This document shows positions 49,399-60,638 of a DNA stretch of 64,000 nt, piece by piece. A program made the position numbers and the translations under genes. How positions within the stretch are numbered: the stretch's first letter is position 1; each line of letters starts with the position of its first letter. The stretch is from Orbilia blumenaviensis (Eukaryota > Ascomycota > Orbiliomycetes > Orbiliales > Orbiliaceae). The stretch is taken from positions 3,472,001 through 3,536,000 of the forward strand of contig JAVHNS010000001.1 of assembly GCA_036872755.1 (NCBI GenBank), written 5' to 3'. The notes below the pieces were generated by a model, which saw only the letters and a program-made list of their open reading frames with translations, was not told where the DNA came from and did not search any database.

Positions 49399-52300
49399 AT
49401 GGCGCAACAGGTGCCGTCTTTAACGGTCAGCACCGACCAACATCTTACAATAACACCTGTCGATAATTTTCCGACCGGAAGGTCGAGGAGTGAGAGCGTG
49501 GGCTCTCCAACTACCCCGACAAACTCTTATTTAACAGCAGGCGTTCACCATGTCCGACATTTTAGTACCACGTCGTCAATTGGCGGATCCACATTAAGGC
49601 CTAGGTCAAGTTCCGTTGGCATGTTCGATGGTGTCAGCTCAGAGGAAGCACTGAAACCCGATTTGGGGACAGAAGATGATTTCAAAGTCGAAAACAATCC
49701 GTTTGCATTTACCCCCGGCCACCTTAATAAAATGCTTAATCCAAAGTCGTTATCGGCATACCAAGCTATGGGCGGCATTTTTGGTATCGCTAAAGGCTTA
49801 AGAACGGACTTGCATTCCGGGTTGAGCATTGACGAAACTTTTATCGACAATCCAATAAGTTTTAACGAGGCTGTTACCAGCAGCGAGGATGAGCCGAAAA
49901 AGAGTTCTTATAGCCAAGCAGTCCATATACCTCAGTCTGGTGACAAGAACCCTTATGCCGATAGGCTTAGAGTTTTTAAGGATAATAGGCTTCCAGAGAA
50001 AAAAGCAACTCCGCTGTGGAGGCTTATGTGGAATGCCTATAAGGACGAAATTCTTTTGCTTCTTAGTGCAGCTGCGGTTATTTCTTTAGCCCTTGGGCTT
50101 TACGAAACGTTTCGTTCGCACCCTGAGTCAGAAGAGGAAGAGGGTGGCGTCAGAGGTGCAGATTGGATAGAAGGTGTCGCTATCATGGTCGCTATTGTTA
50201 TCGTCGTCTTAGTGTGAGTGCTGTCCCATACCTGGCCGGTTACCTCGTAGATAATAAACAACTAACAATGCATTTAGCGGAGCCATCAACGATTATCAAA
50301 AGGAAAAACAGTTCGTCAAGCTCAACAAGAAGAAGGATTCTCGAGAGATCAAAGTTATCCGCTCTGGAAAGTCTGTCTTGGTCTCAGTTTACGACCTTAT
50401 GGTTGGCGACATTGTTCACATCGAGCCTGGTGACCTCATTCCAACCGATGGTATCTTTGTTGAGGGTCATAATGTCAAGTGTGACGAATCTAGTGCCACT
50501 GGTGAATCCGACATGATGAAAAAGACGCCCGGTGAAGAGGTTTGGAGACATCTTAGAAACGGAACTGCCACTGCTAAAATGGATCCCTTTGTCATCTCTG
50601 GCGCTAAGGTTCTCGAGGGTGTTGGTACTTACATGACTACCTCCGTTGGTGTCAACTCTAGCTTTGGCAAGATCATGATGGCCCTCCGTACTGAAGCTGA
50701 GGCTACACCTCTCCAGGAGAAACTCAATCGTTTGGCTGGTATGATCGCCAAACTTGGTGGCTCGTAAGTTTTGTCTTCCATCAGTTCAATAATTCTAGAA
50801 CGTGCTAATAGAGAAATTTAGGGCTGCTGGTCTCTTGTTCTTCGTTCTCCTGATCAAGTTCCTTGCGCAGTTGCCTGGAAACAATGAATCCCCCGCCCAG
50901 AAGGCATCCGTTTTCACCGATATTCTCATCACAGCAGTTACCATCGTCGTTGTTGCTATCCCAGAGGGCCTTCCACTTGCTGTGACTTTGGCTCTCGCCT
51001 TTGCCACAACTAGGATGCTTAAGGACAACAACTTGGTGAGGCTTTTGAAGTCTTGCGAGATTATGGGAAACGCCACTGCAATCTGTTCTGACAAGACCGG
51101 AACCCTTACTACCAACCAAATGACTGTTGTCGCTGGTACTATTGGAATCGGCAAGGGCTTTGCTGCAACTGAGAATCTTCAGGAGAAGCTCACCCATCGC
51201 TCAATCCCGGATGCCGTATCTACATTTACACCAGCGGTAAAGGACCTATTGGTTAAGAGCATTGCGATCAACTCAACAGCTTTTGAGGGCGAAGAGAATG
51301 GTGTCAAGACATTCATTGGCAGCAAGACTGAGACCGCTCTTCTGATCTTCGCTCGTGATTTCCTTGGAATGCAGCCAGTTGCCGAAGAACGATCTAATGT
51401 CAACATTGTCCAAATATTCCCATTCGATTCAGGCCGCAAATGCATGGGTGTCGCCATTAAGACTGCCTCTGGATACCGCCTCCTCGTTAAGGGTGCGTCC
51501 GAAATTATGTTACGATCCGCTTCTCACTACCTCGCCGATGTCTCCTCCTCAAACGAAGTGTCCACTATCGCCTTCAGTGCCCAAGACAGGTCTACAGTCG
51601 AGACAACTATCAACTCTTACGCCGAAAAATCACTTCGTACAATTGGCATGCTGTACAAAGACTTCCCACAATGGCCACCAGCAGAGGCAAAGTTCTTGGA
51701 GGATGATGCTTCCGCCGTTGAATTTGGTTCCATCCTTAGCAATTGTGTCTTCATTGGTTTAGTCGGTATTCAGGATCCTCTTCGCCCAGGTGTCGAGGTT
51801 GCTGTTGCTCAGTGCCAAAAGGCTGGTATCACAGTTAGAATGGTCACTGGCGATAACGTCGTCACGGCTAGGGCTATTGCTACTGAATGCGGTATCTATA
51901 CCGAAGGCGGCATTGTTATGGAAGGCCCCGAATTCCGCCAACTTTCCCAACCAGAGATGGACAAGATCCTTCCTCAGCTCCAGGTTCTCGCACGTTCCTC
52001 TCCGGAGGACAAGCGTATTTTGGTTCGCAGATTGAGGGATCTTGGAGAAACTGTTGCCTGTACTGGAGACGGAACAAACGATGCCCCAGCTCTTCACGCT
52101 GCTGATGTTGGTTTCGCCATGGGTATCGCTGGAACTGAGACCGCCAAGGAGGCTGCCGCTATCATCCTTATGGACGATAATTTCTCGTCTATTGTCAAGG
52201 CCACTATGTGGGGCCGTGCCGTCAACGACGCCGTTCAGAAGTTCCTCCAGTTCCAGCTTACTGTCAACATCACTGCCGTTCTCCTCGCATTTGTTTCTGC

Positions 52301-53192
52301 TGTCTCTAACGATGAGATGAAGCCAGTTCTCACTGCAGTTCAGCTGCTCTGGGTAAACCTCATCATGGACACATTCGCTGCTCTCGCATTGGCAACCGAT
52401 CCCCCCACTCCAGAGATTCTTGATCGCAAACCTGCTGGTAAAAAGGCACCACTTATCACCCTTCGCATGTGGAAGATGATTATTGGTCAAGCTATCTTCC
52501 AGCTTGTTGTTACCTTCACCCTCTATTTCGCAGGCGCTAGAATCTTGGGGTACACCACTAAGGAACAAATGAATGAACTTAACACCATCGTTTTCAATAC
52601 TTTCGTTTGGATGCAGATCTTCAACGAATTCAACAACCGTCGTCTTGATAACAAGCTCAACATCTTCGCTGGAATTCACAGGAACTACTTCTTCATCGGT
52701 ATTAACTGCATCATGATTGGAGGCCAAGTTCTCATCATTTACGTCGGTGGCGCTGCATTCTCAATTACCCATATCAATGGCACCCAGTGGGCTATCTGTA
52801 TCGTTTGCGCAGCCGTCTCTCTTCCATGGGCTGTTCTCATTAGACTTATCCCTGACGAAGCCGTTCGTGCCGGTTGGGTCTTCTGCCTGCCCTTCGTCCG
52901 CTTCATTGGGCGTATCTGGGCCGTCTTCTCCCGCTGGGTTCTTGACCCTATTGGATGGGTTTTCAGAAACACCTGGAGAGCCGCTAAAAAGCCTTTCGGG
53001 CGCAGCAAGAGGAGGCATAACGATGAGGATGAGGATGAAGAAAGATATCCTACATCTGATGAGAAGGATACCCCTACCCTTTCCACTCCGGCTACTCCCA
53101 TGCCTGCTATCGTTGTTGGTGACGACTCAACCCCAGTCAGCCCATTCTCAAAGCCAACAGACATTGAAAAAGGAATTTCTTCAAAGGCTTAG
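49399..53192 (+). CDS. Vacuolar-type P-type Ca2+-ATPase (PMC1 family)
   Basis: P2B calcium pump that moves cytosolic Ca2+ into the vacuole using ATP. Exons 49399-50213, 50278-50763 and 50822-53192 join in phase to 1223 residues, a normal size. The N-terminal ~190 residues are Ser/Thr-rich and disordered. Then come M1-M2 (ILLLLSAAAVISLALGLY; WIEGVAIMVAIVIVVLVGAIND, split by intron 1), the actuator domain with SSATGESD, M3-M4 with VVAIPEGLPLAV, the phosphorylation site CSDKTGTLT (Asp524), FPFDSGRK and VKGASE in the nucleotide domain, the hinge TGDGTNDAPAL (about 849-860), and M5-M10 including VQLLWVNLIMDTFAALALAT. The C-terminus is short, acidic and Ser/Thr/Pro-rich; no obvious calmodulin-binding helix is seen, in line with yeast-type pumps. 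Transcription is usually calcineurin-Crz1 driven in this family; no confident Crz1 site was located here. Confidence 0.96.
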
Positions 53193-54593
53193 TTGAAACA
53201 CAGAAATCCGAGTATTTGAGGCAATAATTTTCACGCATCCTTACATTTGGTAGGCTGTGTCGAAAAACCCCACCCAAGGGAGACATTTGTGCACCCACTG
53301 CACTGCGGACTGCACGGGTTGTTATTCCTCCGCCTTTTGCACCGCCCAACACAATTCTTTCGTTTTACTTGCAACAAAATACAACAAACGCCTTCCACAG
53401 CCTTTCCAAAGGCGTATCAGCATCATTACACAAACACAATCCTTCGCATATAAAAGATCAGTCGCTCAAAAATTCTATTTTGCTTTCGATATTCATTTGA
53501 TTTCTTATCCTATTTTTATCTCCAAGAGAAGGATTTACACGCCATTTACGAACACAAGCAAACTAAAAAAGCATTCACACTTGCGACCTTGTTTCAGTTT
53601 GTATTCTTTAAACAATTGTTTTAGCGATGGAGCGGGCGTTTACTAGGAGTATCAGGATCTATCTTTTAAATGGGTTATATTTCTTATATCTTAACCATAT
53701 CAATACCGATTATTTTGGGACTTGCTTTAGTCTTTAATGTATACATACTATATATACTATATAAAGTATACTATATAGCAAACAATAGAGTGACAGCTGT
53801 TCAATCATGATAATTATTCCTCTTCCTCGAGTTTGATTTGACGGTGTGGAAATATAACTGGGTGTATATGTGTGTGTGTGCTTGAAGATACTTCCGCGGA
53901 GATAGTGTCCCTACGGGTCAATGTGCATATATATATTGCGACGAAAACGTGAAAGGCGGGTGTCAGCGGCCCTGGTAGAGTGACCTAGACTAAGACCCCC
54001 GCTTATGTTTCTTCCTTTCCGTAGGGCTGATAAACAACAAACACAAGATCGATATCGGTGTTGAACTAAAAACGCACAATACGCAGGATCACACGAACGA
54101 AGAAAAGGCAAGGCCATGTAAGAAAATATTATAAGAAATCCCAACCCTATAACCGACCATCCTAACCCAACCAGATATACCCCTAGAAGAGATCGCTAGA
54201 TATGCAAAGGATATGAAAAAAGGAAATAAGCTATGTATAGTAGAGGAAATGAAAAGGAAGAAATTCCCCCAAAAGGAAAAAAATGGCACAGTGTCTGGAG
54301 CCTGCCGCCGGAATGAAACGCGAAAGAAGGGCTGAAAAGTAAAACAGTCAAAACGCAAAGCAATGCTGAAAAGGCTAGGTAGACTGGAAAGGCTGAACGC
54401 TAAACGAAAAAAGACCAATAAGAGGAGGAAATTAGAAGGAAATTAGAAAATAAGGTCATGCAATCATAAACTCGTAGCGAGTCTCAAGTCTGTCTCGACA
54501 AACCAGATGATAGGATTCTTGAGATTTCTTTATGCGGCTCCGCGGTCGCGATTGGAGCTTGTACCGAAGGCCTCAAGGAACTAAATGCCATCC
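53193..54593. other. Convergent intergenic region
   Basis: About 1.4 kb between the converging Ca2+-ATPase and dehydrogenase genes. Holds an AT-rich, partly self-complementary stretch (about 53738-53778, TATAC/CTATA repeats) and a short TG microsatellite (about 53868-53879). Nothing else recognised. Confidence 0.55.
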
Positions 54594-55835
54594 TTAATTC
54601 TTCTCGGAGATTATAACGGCGGGTTCATCAACACTGGCTTTGGAAGCAGTTGTTGAGTCTTGGGGTACGATGGACCATTCAATGCCGGTATCGTTGCACC
54701 ATCTGTCCCACATTCTGTCAAGCATCTTGTCGTCGTATAGGTCAATCTATGGTGGTATCTTCGTTAGCAGTCTGCTCTCAGGACACCAAACAATCCAACA
54801 CTCTTTGTATTTTTGAAAGCTGAAAACAACACTTACAGTACTAGTTCTCCACTTCATTCTATCCCATAAGAACCCGGCCTTATCAGTGACCTTTTTACTA
54901 TTATCAATAGCCAACATAACACCGGTCTTGCAGCCCTCGGAGGCCGGCATGGGTGCTTTAAGCCAGGTCAACATCCACCAAATCAAGTCGTCCTTCCGCT
55001 TCGATGTCTTAACTCCTTCCTTCTCGAAGAAATCCGAAGCGGCATACCCCGGATTATATGCATGCGCAATATAACCCTTGCCTTCAGCCTTCCACTTCCT
55101 CATCAAGTTTCTTGCGAAACATAGCTGCATGAGTTTTGTGCTACTGTACACGACGCTATTGGCAGGTTTCGGGTGGGCGTCTTTAATATAATTGAATCCC
55201 GGCTCCATGGTGTTCTTTGTCGACTGCTTTGCGAAGTCAGGGGAAAAGTTGGCAACGTAAACACCAGGCGAGGATGTCATGATCACTTTGGCATCTGGGG
55301 CAAAGAACCGTTCCAGACCATGTGTGAGGACGACATTAGAAAGGAAGTTTGTCATGTACATATGCTCGAAGCCATCAGGGCTGAACAGGTTATCTGGACT
55401 GGGAGGGCATCCGATGCCGGCATTGTGGAAGAGCATATCAATGGTCTTTCCACCGTTAGCAGCCCAATCTTCGCAAAACTTGCGGCAGTTTTCCAGTGTC
55501 GATGTATCGAGCTGGATGAGGTGTAGGGAGGCATGTGGTATGGTTTTAAGGATATCTTGCCTGGCTGCCTCACCCTTCCCCAGGTTACGACAAACGATAT
55601 AAACTTCGGCACCCATCTCAGCGAGGTATTGAACGGTTGCCTTGCCTAGTCCTGTATTGCTCCCGGTAACGATGGCTCGCTTTCCGGTGAGGTCTACTCT
55701 ATTAAGCGTTTGGGCAGAGAGCCGCTTGGCTAGAAAGACTCTGATTCCCACAACCATCAAGGCATTATATTTCACGGCGGCCTTTGTCTTCGCCTTTTTG
55801 ATGAAGGACATTTTCTTTTGCCCGTTATATGCCAT
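54594..55835 (-). CDS. Short-chain dehydrogenase/reductase
   Basis: NAD(P)(H)-dependent SDR of the retinol dehydrogenase / protochlorophyllide reductase-like group. Exons 55835-54837 and 54746-54594 join in phase to 383 residues. An N-terminal hydrophobic/basic segment (KYNALMVVGIRVFLAKRL, about 23-39) may anchor it to a membrane. The cofactor motif TGSNTGLG lies at 57-64, the NAG motif at 138-140, the catalytic Ser near 188-189 and YSSTK at 230-234. After the SDR core, PGYAASDFF is the expected PG motif. The second exon adds a helical end (IDLYDDKMLDRMWDRWC...) and a disordered tail, like other fungal members. The substrate (sterol, retinoid-like, lipid or xenobiotic carbonyl) cannot be read from sequence. 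The ATG chosen is the first in frame; a second Met at residue 9 is also possible. Confidence 0.9.
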
Positions 55836-58425
55836 ATTAAATGTATGATATGAAGGATTATTAAAGAAAGGATATATGGAAGGATATAGGTTGATAAGAG
55901 GTGAGCTATCAACAGCTCAGAGGGAGGTGAGGGTATAAAATAGAAAGAAGATAGGATATAGGAAAAGAGAGATAAATGGCAGGTGACTAGCTGACCGGCT
56001 GAAAGGATATAGACCCAAATCCCAGTTTTTCGAGCTTCATATGCGACTAGCTAGCGGCAATCGATTTGCCTTTATACCAGGACCTCATCCGCGTGGGCCA
56101 CGCCATCGCTGGGACTTCTAATCGCAAAAATGAGATTGTTTCATTTCACTTCCTACTAGTATGAACGCCAGTCCGTGGAGCGGTGGGGTTTCGTCCTGCT
56201 TGTTGGGATAAGGGTTATCCGAATTGCCAGAAGGGCTGTATCATGAATTCTATTTTTTACTTTTCTTTCTGCCTTTTTTTTTTTCTTCTTCCGCCTTCCA
56301 CTAGGAGGGATCCGATATATCTTACGGCGTAGGTAGACACGCTATACCCACTTGTGACAGCTACGCGCATATGCGAGGTGGCCAGTGTGGAGGGTGGGTT
56401 TTTTCCTCCTAGCGTCTGTTCTATGGGCTAGCTGTCGCGAAATGGCAGAGGGATCTCACTATCTTCGGCTAAATATTCACCCAGGAAAATACCTTGGCTA
56501 TTTCGTACATAAAATTGACACTGTTTGGCAGTTGCAAAGATAACTTGGATGCTTGTTCTACAGGGGAACTGGGTTTCAAAGCAATAAACCCCACGCTTAA
56601 TGAAGCGGTCGGAAAATGAGGATGGTTACTTGTTCTGTGCCTCTTTTGCGCGTTCTACAACCTGGTCCGTCCGGAAGCATCCCATATGATCCGAGGCAGT
56701 TGTATGGGTCCCTCATCGTCAGGCCATCTGCATCTGCATGTCTATAGACGAGGATAATGGGTTTGTTTGTGGATCGGGATCTCATTGCAGCAAACAGCGT
56801 CTCATGCGGAGGTATTATTCCTGCAATGCATCGATGAGCGCCCGGCTTAACCAGGGCACTTGCCCAATTGTGGATACCCTCCTCCTTCTTTCTATGCAAG
56901 AGGAATTTCCCGTGACATTTGAACAAACTATCGAGAACGCAAACCAAAAAAAATGATGACGAAAAGTGGTTGGGTAGGATGTAATACTTGCATAAACGGA
57001 GGGTGAAAGGTGACCCTACCATGCAGTTCGTATCTTTTCTGTCGCTGGCTTGCGCGCTAAACGTGCTTGATGAGTGCGCATGTCCACAGAAAGAATCGGG
57101 GTAGTTATACTTGGGATGGACTCGCCGAAGCTTTTCTCCACTTTTCGCAGGAAATGATTGTTGCCAGCGCATATGGCTTCGTCCTAGTTTCCAGCTTCTT
57201 CGTTTTTGGCGATAACGAAGGTGATCAGGTATTTATTCGGGTCCCATACGCATGGTCCAAATGACGCTAGCGGACGGCAAACAAGGGCCACCCGTTTGAT
57301 TCAGATTTAGACCTGACAAGAGGACCCGAATAATCAGGTTGACAGCACGAAATCGAGTGGTTTATCCTGGCCCTCGATAATATGACGAACATTTCCATTA
57401 CGTTAGCGTACTTTTTTGGTAGGACGACCAGTAAAATGTGGGGACTGAGATTCAAAGTTCAGGTCGAGGAGGGGTAAGCCCGATAATGAACTGGCCAGAT
57501 ATTGCCAGGGACGGAACAAATGTCGGACACTGTGGTTTCCTTAGAATGTTCTATACCCGAGGGATATATGCTGGTATATGCTGTCGTGGTGTTGTATTTT
57601 TGAAAGGGGCTTGTCGTCGACCAGCCTCCCAGCTCGGCGCCTACGCCAGGAAGCTTTGTGCAACCGTCATCGCGTGAAGTCGCATGGTCGGTACCAAGAT
57701 GTTGGGAACCCAAGACGAATGCGTCTACAATAGGCCAGTTATCCAACATGCAACAGAATACTGACAACGAGCTGCTATGGGATTTCAGGAGGCGTTGTGG
57801 GAAACCAACCTGTTGGGCCCAAAACCTGGGGTGTGTGACCAGCTTGTGGAGGGTCAGAAGGGTCTGCTGTGAATTGATTAGTGGATGCCGACGTGGTCAG
57901 CACGCAACCACCAAGATTGGGAAGTTTTCCAAGCTTCTTGAGACCTTGACCCGAATGCATGCACATGTGAAATGAGCTCTTCTCTCACCCCATCAAGCGC
58001 TAGCCGACATGGTTCAGTGCATCTGCTAGCTTGGGACTCGCAGACGTGGTTCCCTTGTTGTAATGTGAAATTGGTTCATGATCAGGCTTTGAACCCCAGA
58101 AACTAGACCAACTTTTGTGCTAGGCTTTCTGTTTATTCGGGACCAAATTCCAGAAGAAGCCGTCAACCCCGGTGCGTGGGTCCAATCGATTGCATCGAGA
58201 TTTTTCTTTCTCCCAGATTTTAGCTTTTGGCTCTTAGCTCTAGCTGTGATTAATTCATTATCAAATAATTTATACTGCACTAAAAGGTGTGACATGCGAA
58301 AACCCGACTTTCTGAGTCTAAAAGTTTAAACTTTTCCCAACCAAACATTGTATCCACTAGCCATGTGGGTCTATTCATTTGTCCCGTAAACCAGAATATG
58401 TAGAAATCAAATATCTACTTAGTAA
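55836..58425. other. Intergenic, no gene seen
   Basis: About 2.6 kb with the dehydrogenase promoter at its left. A T-rich tract occurs at about 56258-56300. A 191-codon minus frame (56597-57172) is Cys/Arg-rich with no domain, its region is also open on the other strand, and I do not call it. Confidence 0.5.
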
Positions 58426-59939
58426 CTACCAGTCGCCGTAAGCTGCGTCTTCAAGATCGTCGACATTAAGTAGTCCGACAGGTATATCCGCCAGCTGTCT
58501 CCATATATTGTGCCTCCGTCGTGTCGACCAGTTTGGTGTCTCCCAAAATCTTGTCAGGATTCCCCGTTCCTTAGCGATCTTCACCAATTTCTCGACTTTT
58601 TTCAACTGCTTCTCGCTCAGCTCTCCCTTGATAGGCCCTACAGCTGCGATGAGGCTTGTGGTGGCAAAAGGACTGGATGAGCTGTCATATAGTGGAGTTT
58701 TCCCGTCCGCGTGCATTTGCTCGGACTCGGCCCCGATTTTCAGGAGAGGAGCATCGACAAAGTAGTCTCTTTCACGGGTTTTATTTGCAATGAGGACTTC
58801 CCAATTCGAACTACCAGTACCAATCACTGTCACAGGTCCAGGGATTATGATCTTTCCATCCCATTTCGTAAGCCAGTTCCTTTCGCGGAGAGGAGCAAGT
58901 TGGGCAGCGACCAGTGGCCACGTTTCCTTTACTCCAGTCTTAAGATCGACCCATAGATAGAGAGTTTGGAAACAGCTTTCGTCGAAGGGCCCACTAATGA
59001 TATGTTTTAGCACAGAGGGAATTGAGCGGGTGGGTTTATAGGCTAGACTTACCATCGAGTATTATTTGAAAATTGGGTAGTCGGGTTCTGCTTCTCGAGA
59101 ACTTCTACGATTGGGTCCACATAAAGTGATCTGAATGTGCGTTTTGGATCCAGAGCAGTTTGTTCGTGGCCGACCTTCTCCAGTTAGAATATCCGCCAAT
59201 GATACCTCAGGATATATTTAAAAGGTACCTACCAAGAGGTCTCCATCGCGTGCCCATACATCAGCTTCGGTCGAAACTGCTCCAACAGAAAGTCCTATAA
59301 ACAAAACAGAGTTAACAAAACCTCTTCTGTAAAGGATCTTGACTTAAGTGGATCTCACCCTGGTAGAACGGCACTTTCTGCCAATAATCATTGTGGGAGT
59401 GGATTGGCTTCTATATCAATTATCAACTATCAGCATAAAAAAAAAAAAATAAAAAAAAAAAATGACACCCCAAGTATAGGTCTATCTATAGCAGGTGATC
59501 TTATGATTTGAAGACTTACTGGCTCGACGCCTCGGGTGAAGCTGGATGGATATTCTGACAATCCAGTTTTCCCGGGCCACTCTTGAACAAATTGACTGAT
59601 GTGACCCGACACCGTGAATTCCACAGGTGCTATGCTTACGGGACCTGCTTCTACTTCATCATCACCATGAGGCCCATGCCCATCGGCAAGGGCGAACAGG
59701 TACTGGACAATCAAAGCGAGAATACTGCATCGGCATCGACATTAATATGCATCTCTAGGGAAAAAACAAAAGTGTTGACCAGCATCCCTCCGCGCTAACC
59801 TGATAAGAAAGGGGTACACGATCCACACATACAGCATCATGAAAACCAAGTAGGCGACGTAACTGGGCGGGGTGAGCGTATTTCGAATGCGGGCGCGGCC
59901 TTCTGGAGAAAAATCAAAGTTTGGTACTTTCGCCAACAT
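58426..59939 (-). CDS. AIM6-like PLC/GDPD-fold membrane protein
   Basis: Member of the fungal AIM6 family (altered inheritance of mitochondria 6), which has a phosphodiesterase TIM-barrel fold but no established substrate. Six exons: 59939-59800, 59724-59520, 59410-59359, 59294-59233, 59174-59053 and 58993-58426, all in phase, 382 residues. An N-terminal membrane segment (about 27-60, continuing across intron 1: VFMMLYVWIVYPFLIRSILALIVQYL) anchors it. The fold's active-site motifs are all there: HSHNDYW (His119, His121, Asn122), VSTEADVW (Glu142, Asp144) and VGHE (His156). Beyond these come LDPKRTFRSLYVDPIVEVL and FQTLYLWVDLKTG, typical of the family. Five introns in a short gene, two flanking exons of only 52 and 62 nt, make automated prediction likely to fail here. 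Acting site is probably a membrane, with the barrel outside or lumenal (inference). Confidence 0.88.
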
Positions 59940-60638
59940 CGATAATTTATACCGTTGTGCAGCGATTAATTGTACCCAGTTCGAATTCCTTTCAGTAGGA
60001 AAAGAACAAAGCGAGTGGCAGGGAGAAGGAGGAAAACGACCGACGAAATTACTATCTCGACAACATTCTCAGGCTCAATCCGGATGGTGGTACTGGTGAT
60101 GGAAGCCAGCGGAACGGGTAGACAAGAGCGCGATTTCGCATGTGCACGACGACGTGCTGCAATTCGCTCGGTGGTTGATGGCTTTTGTTTCCGAACCTTC
60201 CCAGTTCACCGGCAACCCAGACTTCTTGGCAGGTGGGATTTCTAAGCTCCGGCCATTACTAGCTCACATTAGCTAACGCGACGCAGGCAGTCTTAGCTGT
60301 CCCGGGTTTGAGGAAAATCAAGGAATGCAAGTGCCAGGGCCTATATCCGGTCGCTACTATTAACATTATAACCTAAGGGAAGCTATAACGGGGAAAGCTA
60401 TTCTTTAAGATCGACGACTGACAAGTACTTAAAGAGTATCGCGGAGCATGCGTATTACCTTGACTTACTATCGGGAGCTCTATAACTCTGTTATGCCGCC
60501 TGGGGTTATAATATATAACAATAACAGACTCGATTACGAATGACATACTAATAGAACTCCAAGCTTTAATACTCCGCACTTATTAACTGACTACCTAGTC
60601 AGCTAGCGTCATCTGCCACGAGTATCTCTGGTCCTAGC
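59940..60638. other. Intergenic, AT-rich right half
   Basis: About 700 bases. From about 60340 to 60620 the composition shifts to many TA steps and short CTAAT/TTATAA words. It could be a decayed, RIP-affected element remnant, but no recognisable protein or terminal repeat is visible. Confidence 0.4.

Noticed and set aside
51759..52727. 322-codon minus-strand open frame inside the Ca2+-ATPase gene
   Set aside because: It is exactly antisense to a conserved, clearly coding exon and has no recognisable domain; such frames arise from the codon bias of the sense gene.
56597..57172. 191-codon minus frame
   Set aside because: No domain, no codon preference like neighbouring genes, and opposite-strand frames cover the same DNA.
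60373..60579. Minus frame resembling a decayed retroelement piece
   Set aside because: Only faint similarity in style, no reverse transcriptase motif or terminal repeat seen; kept only as a comment on that region.
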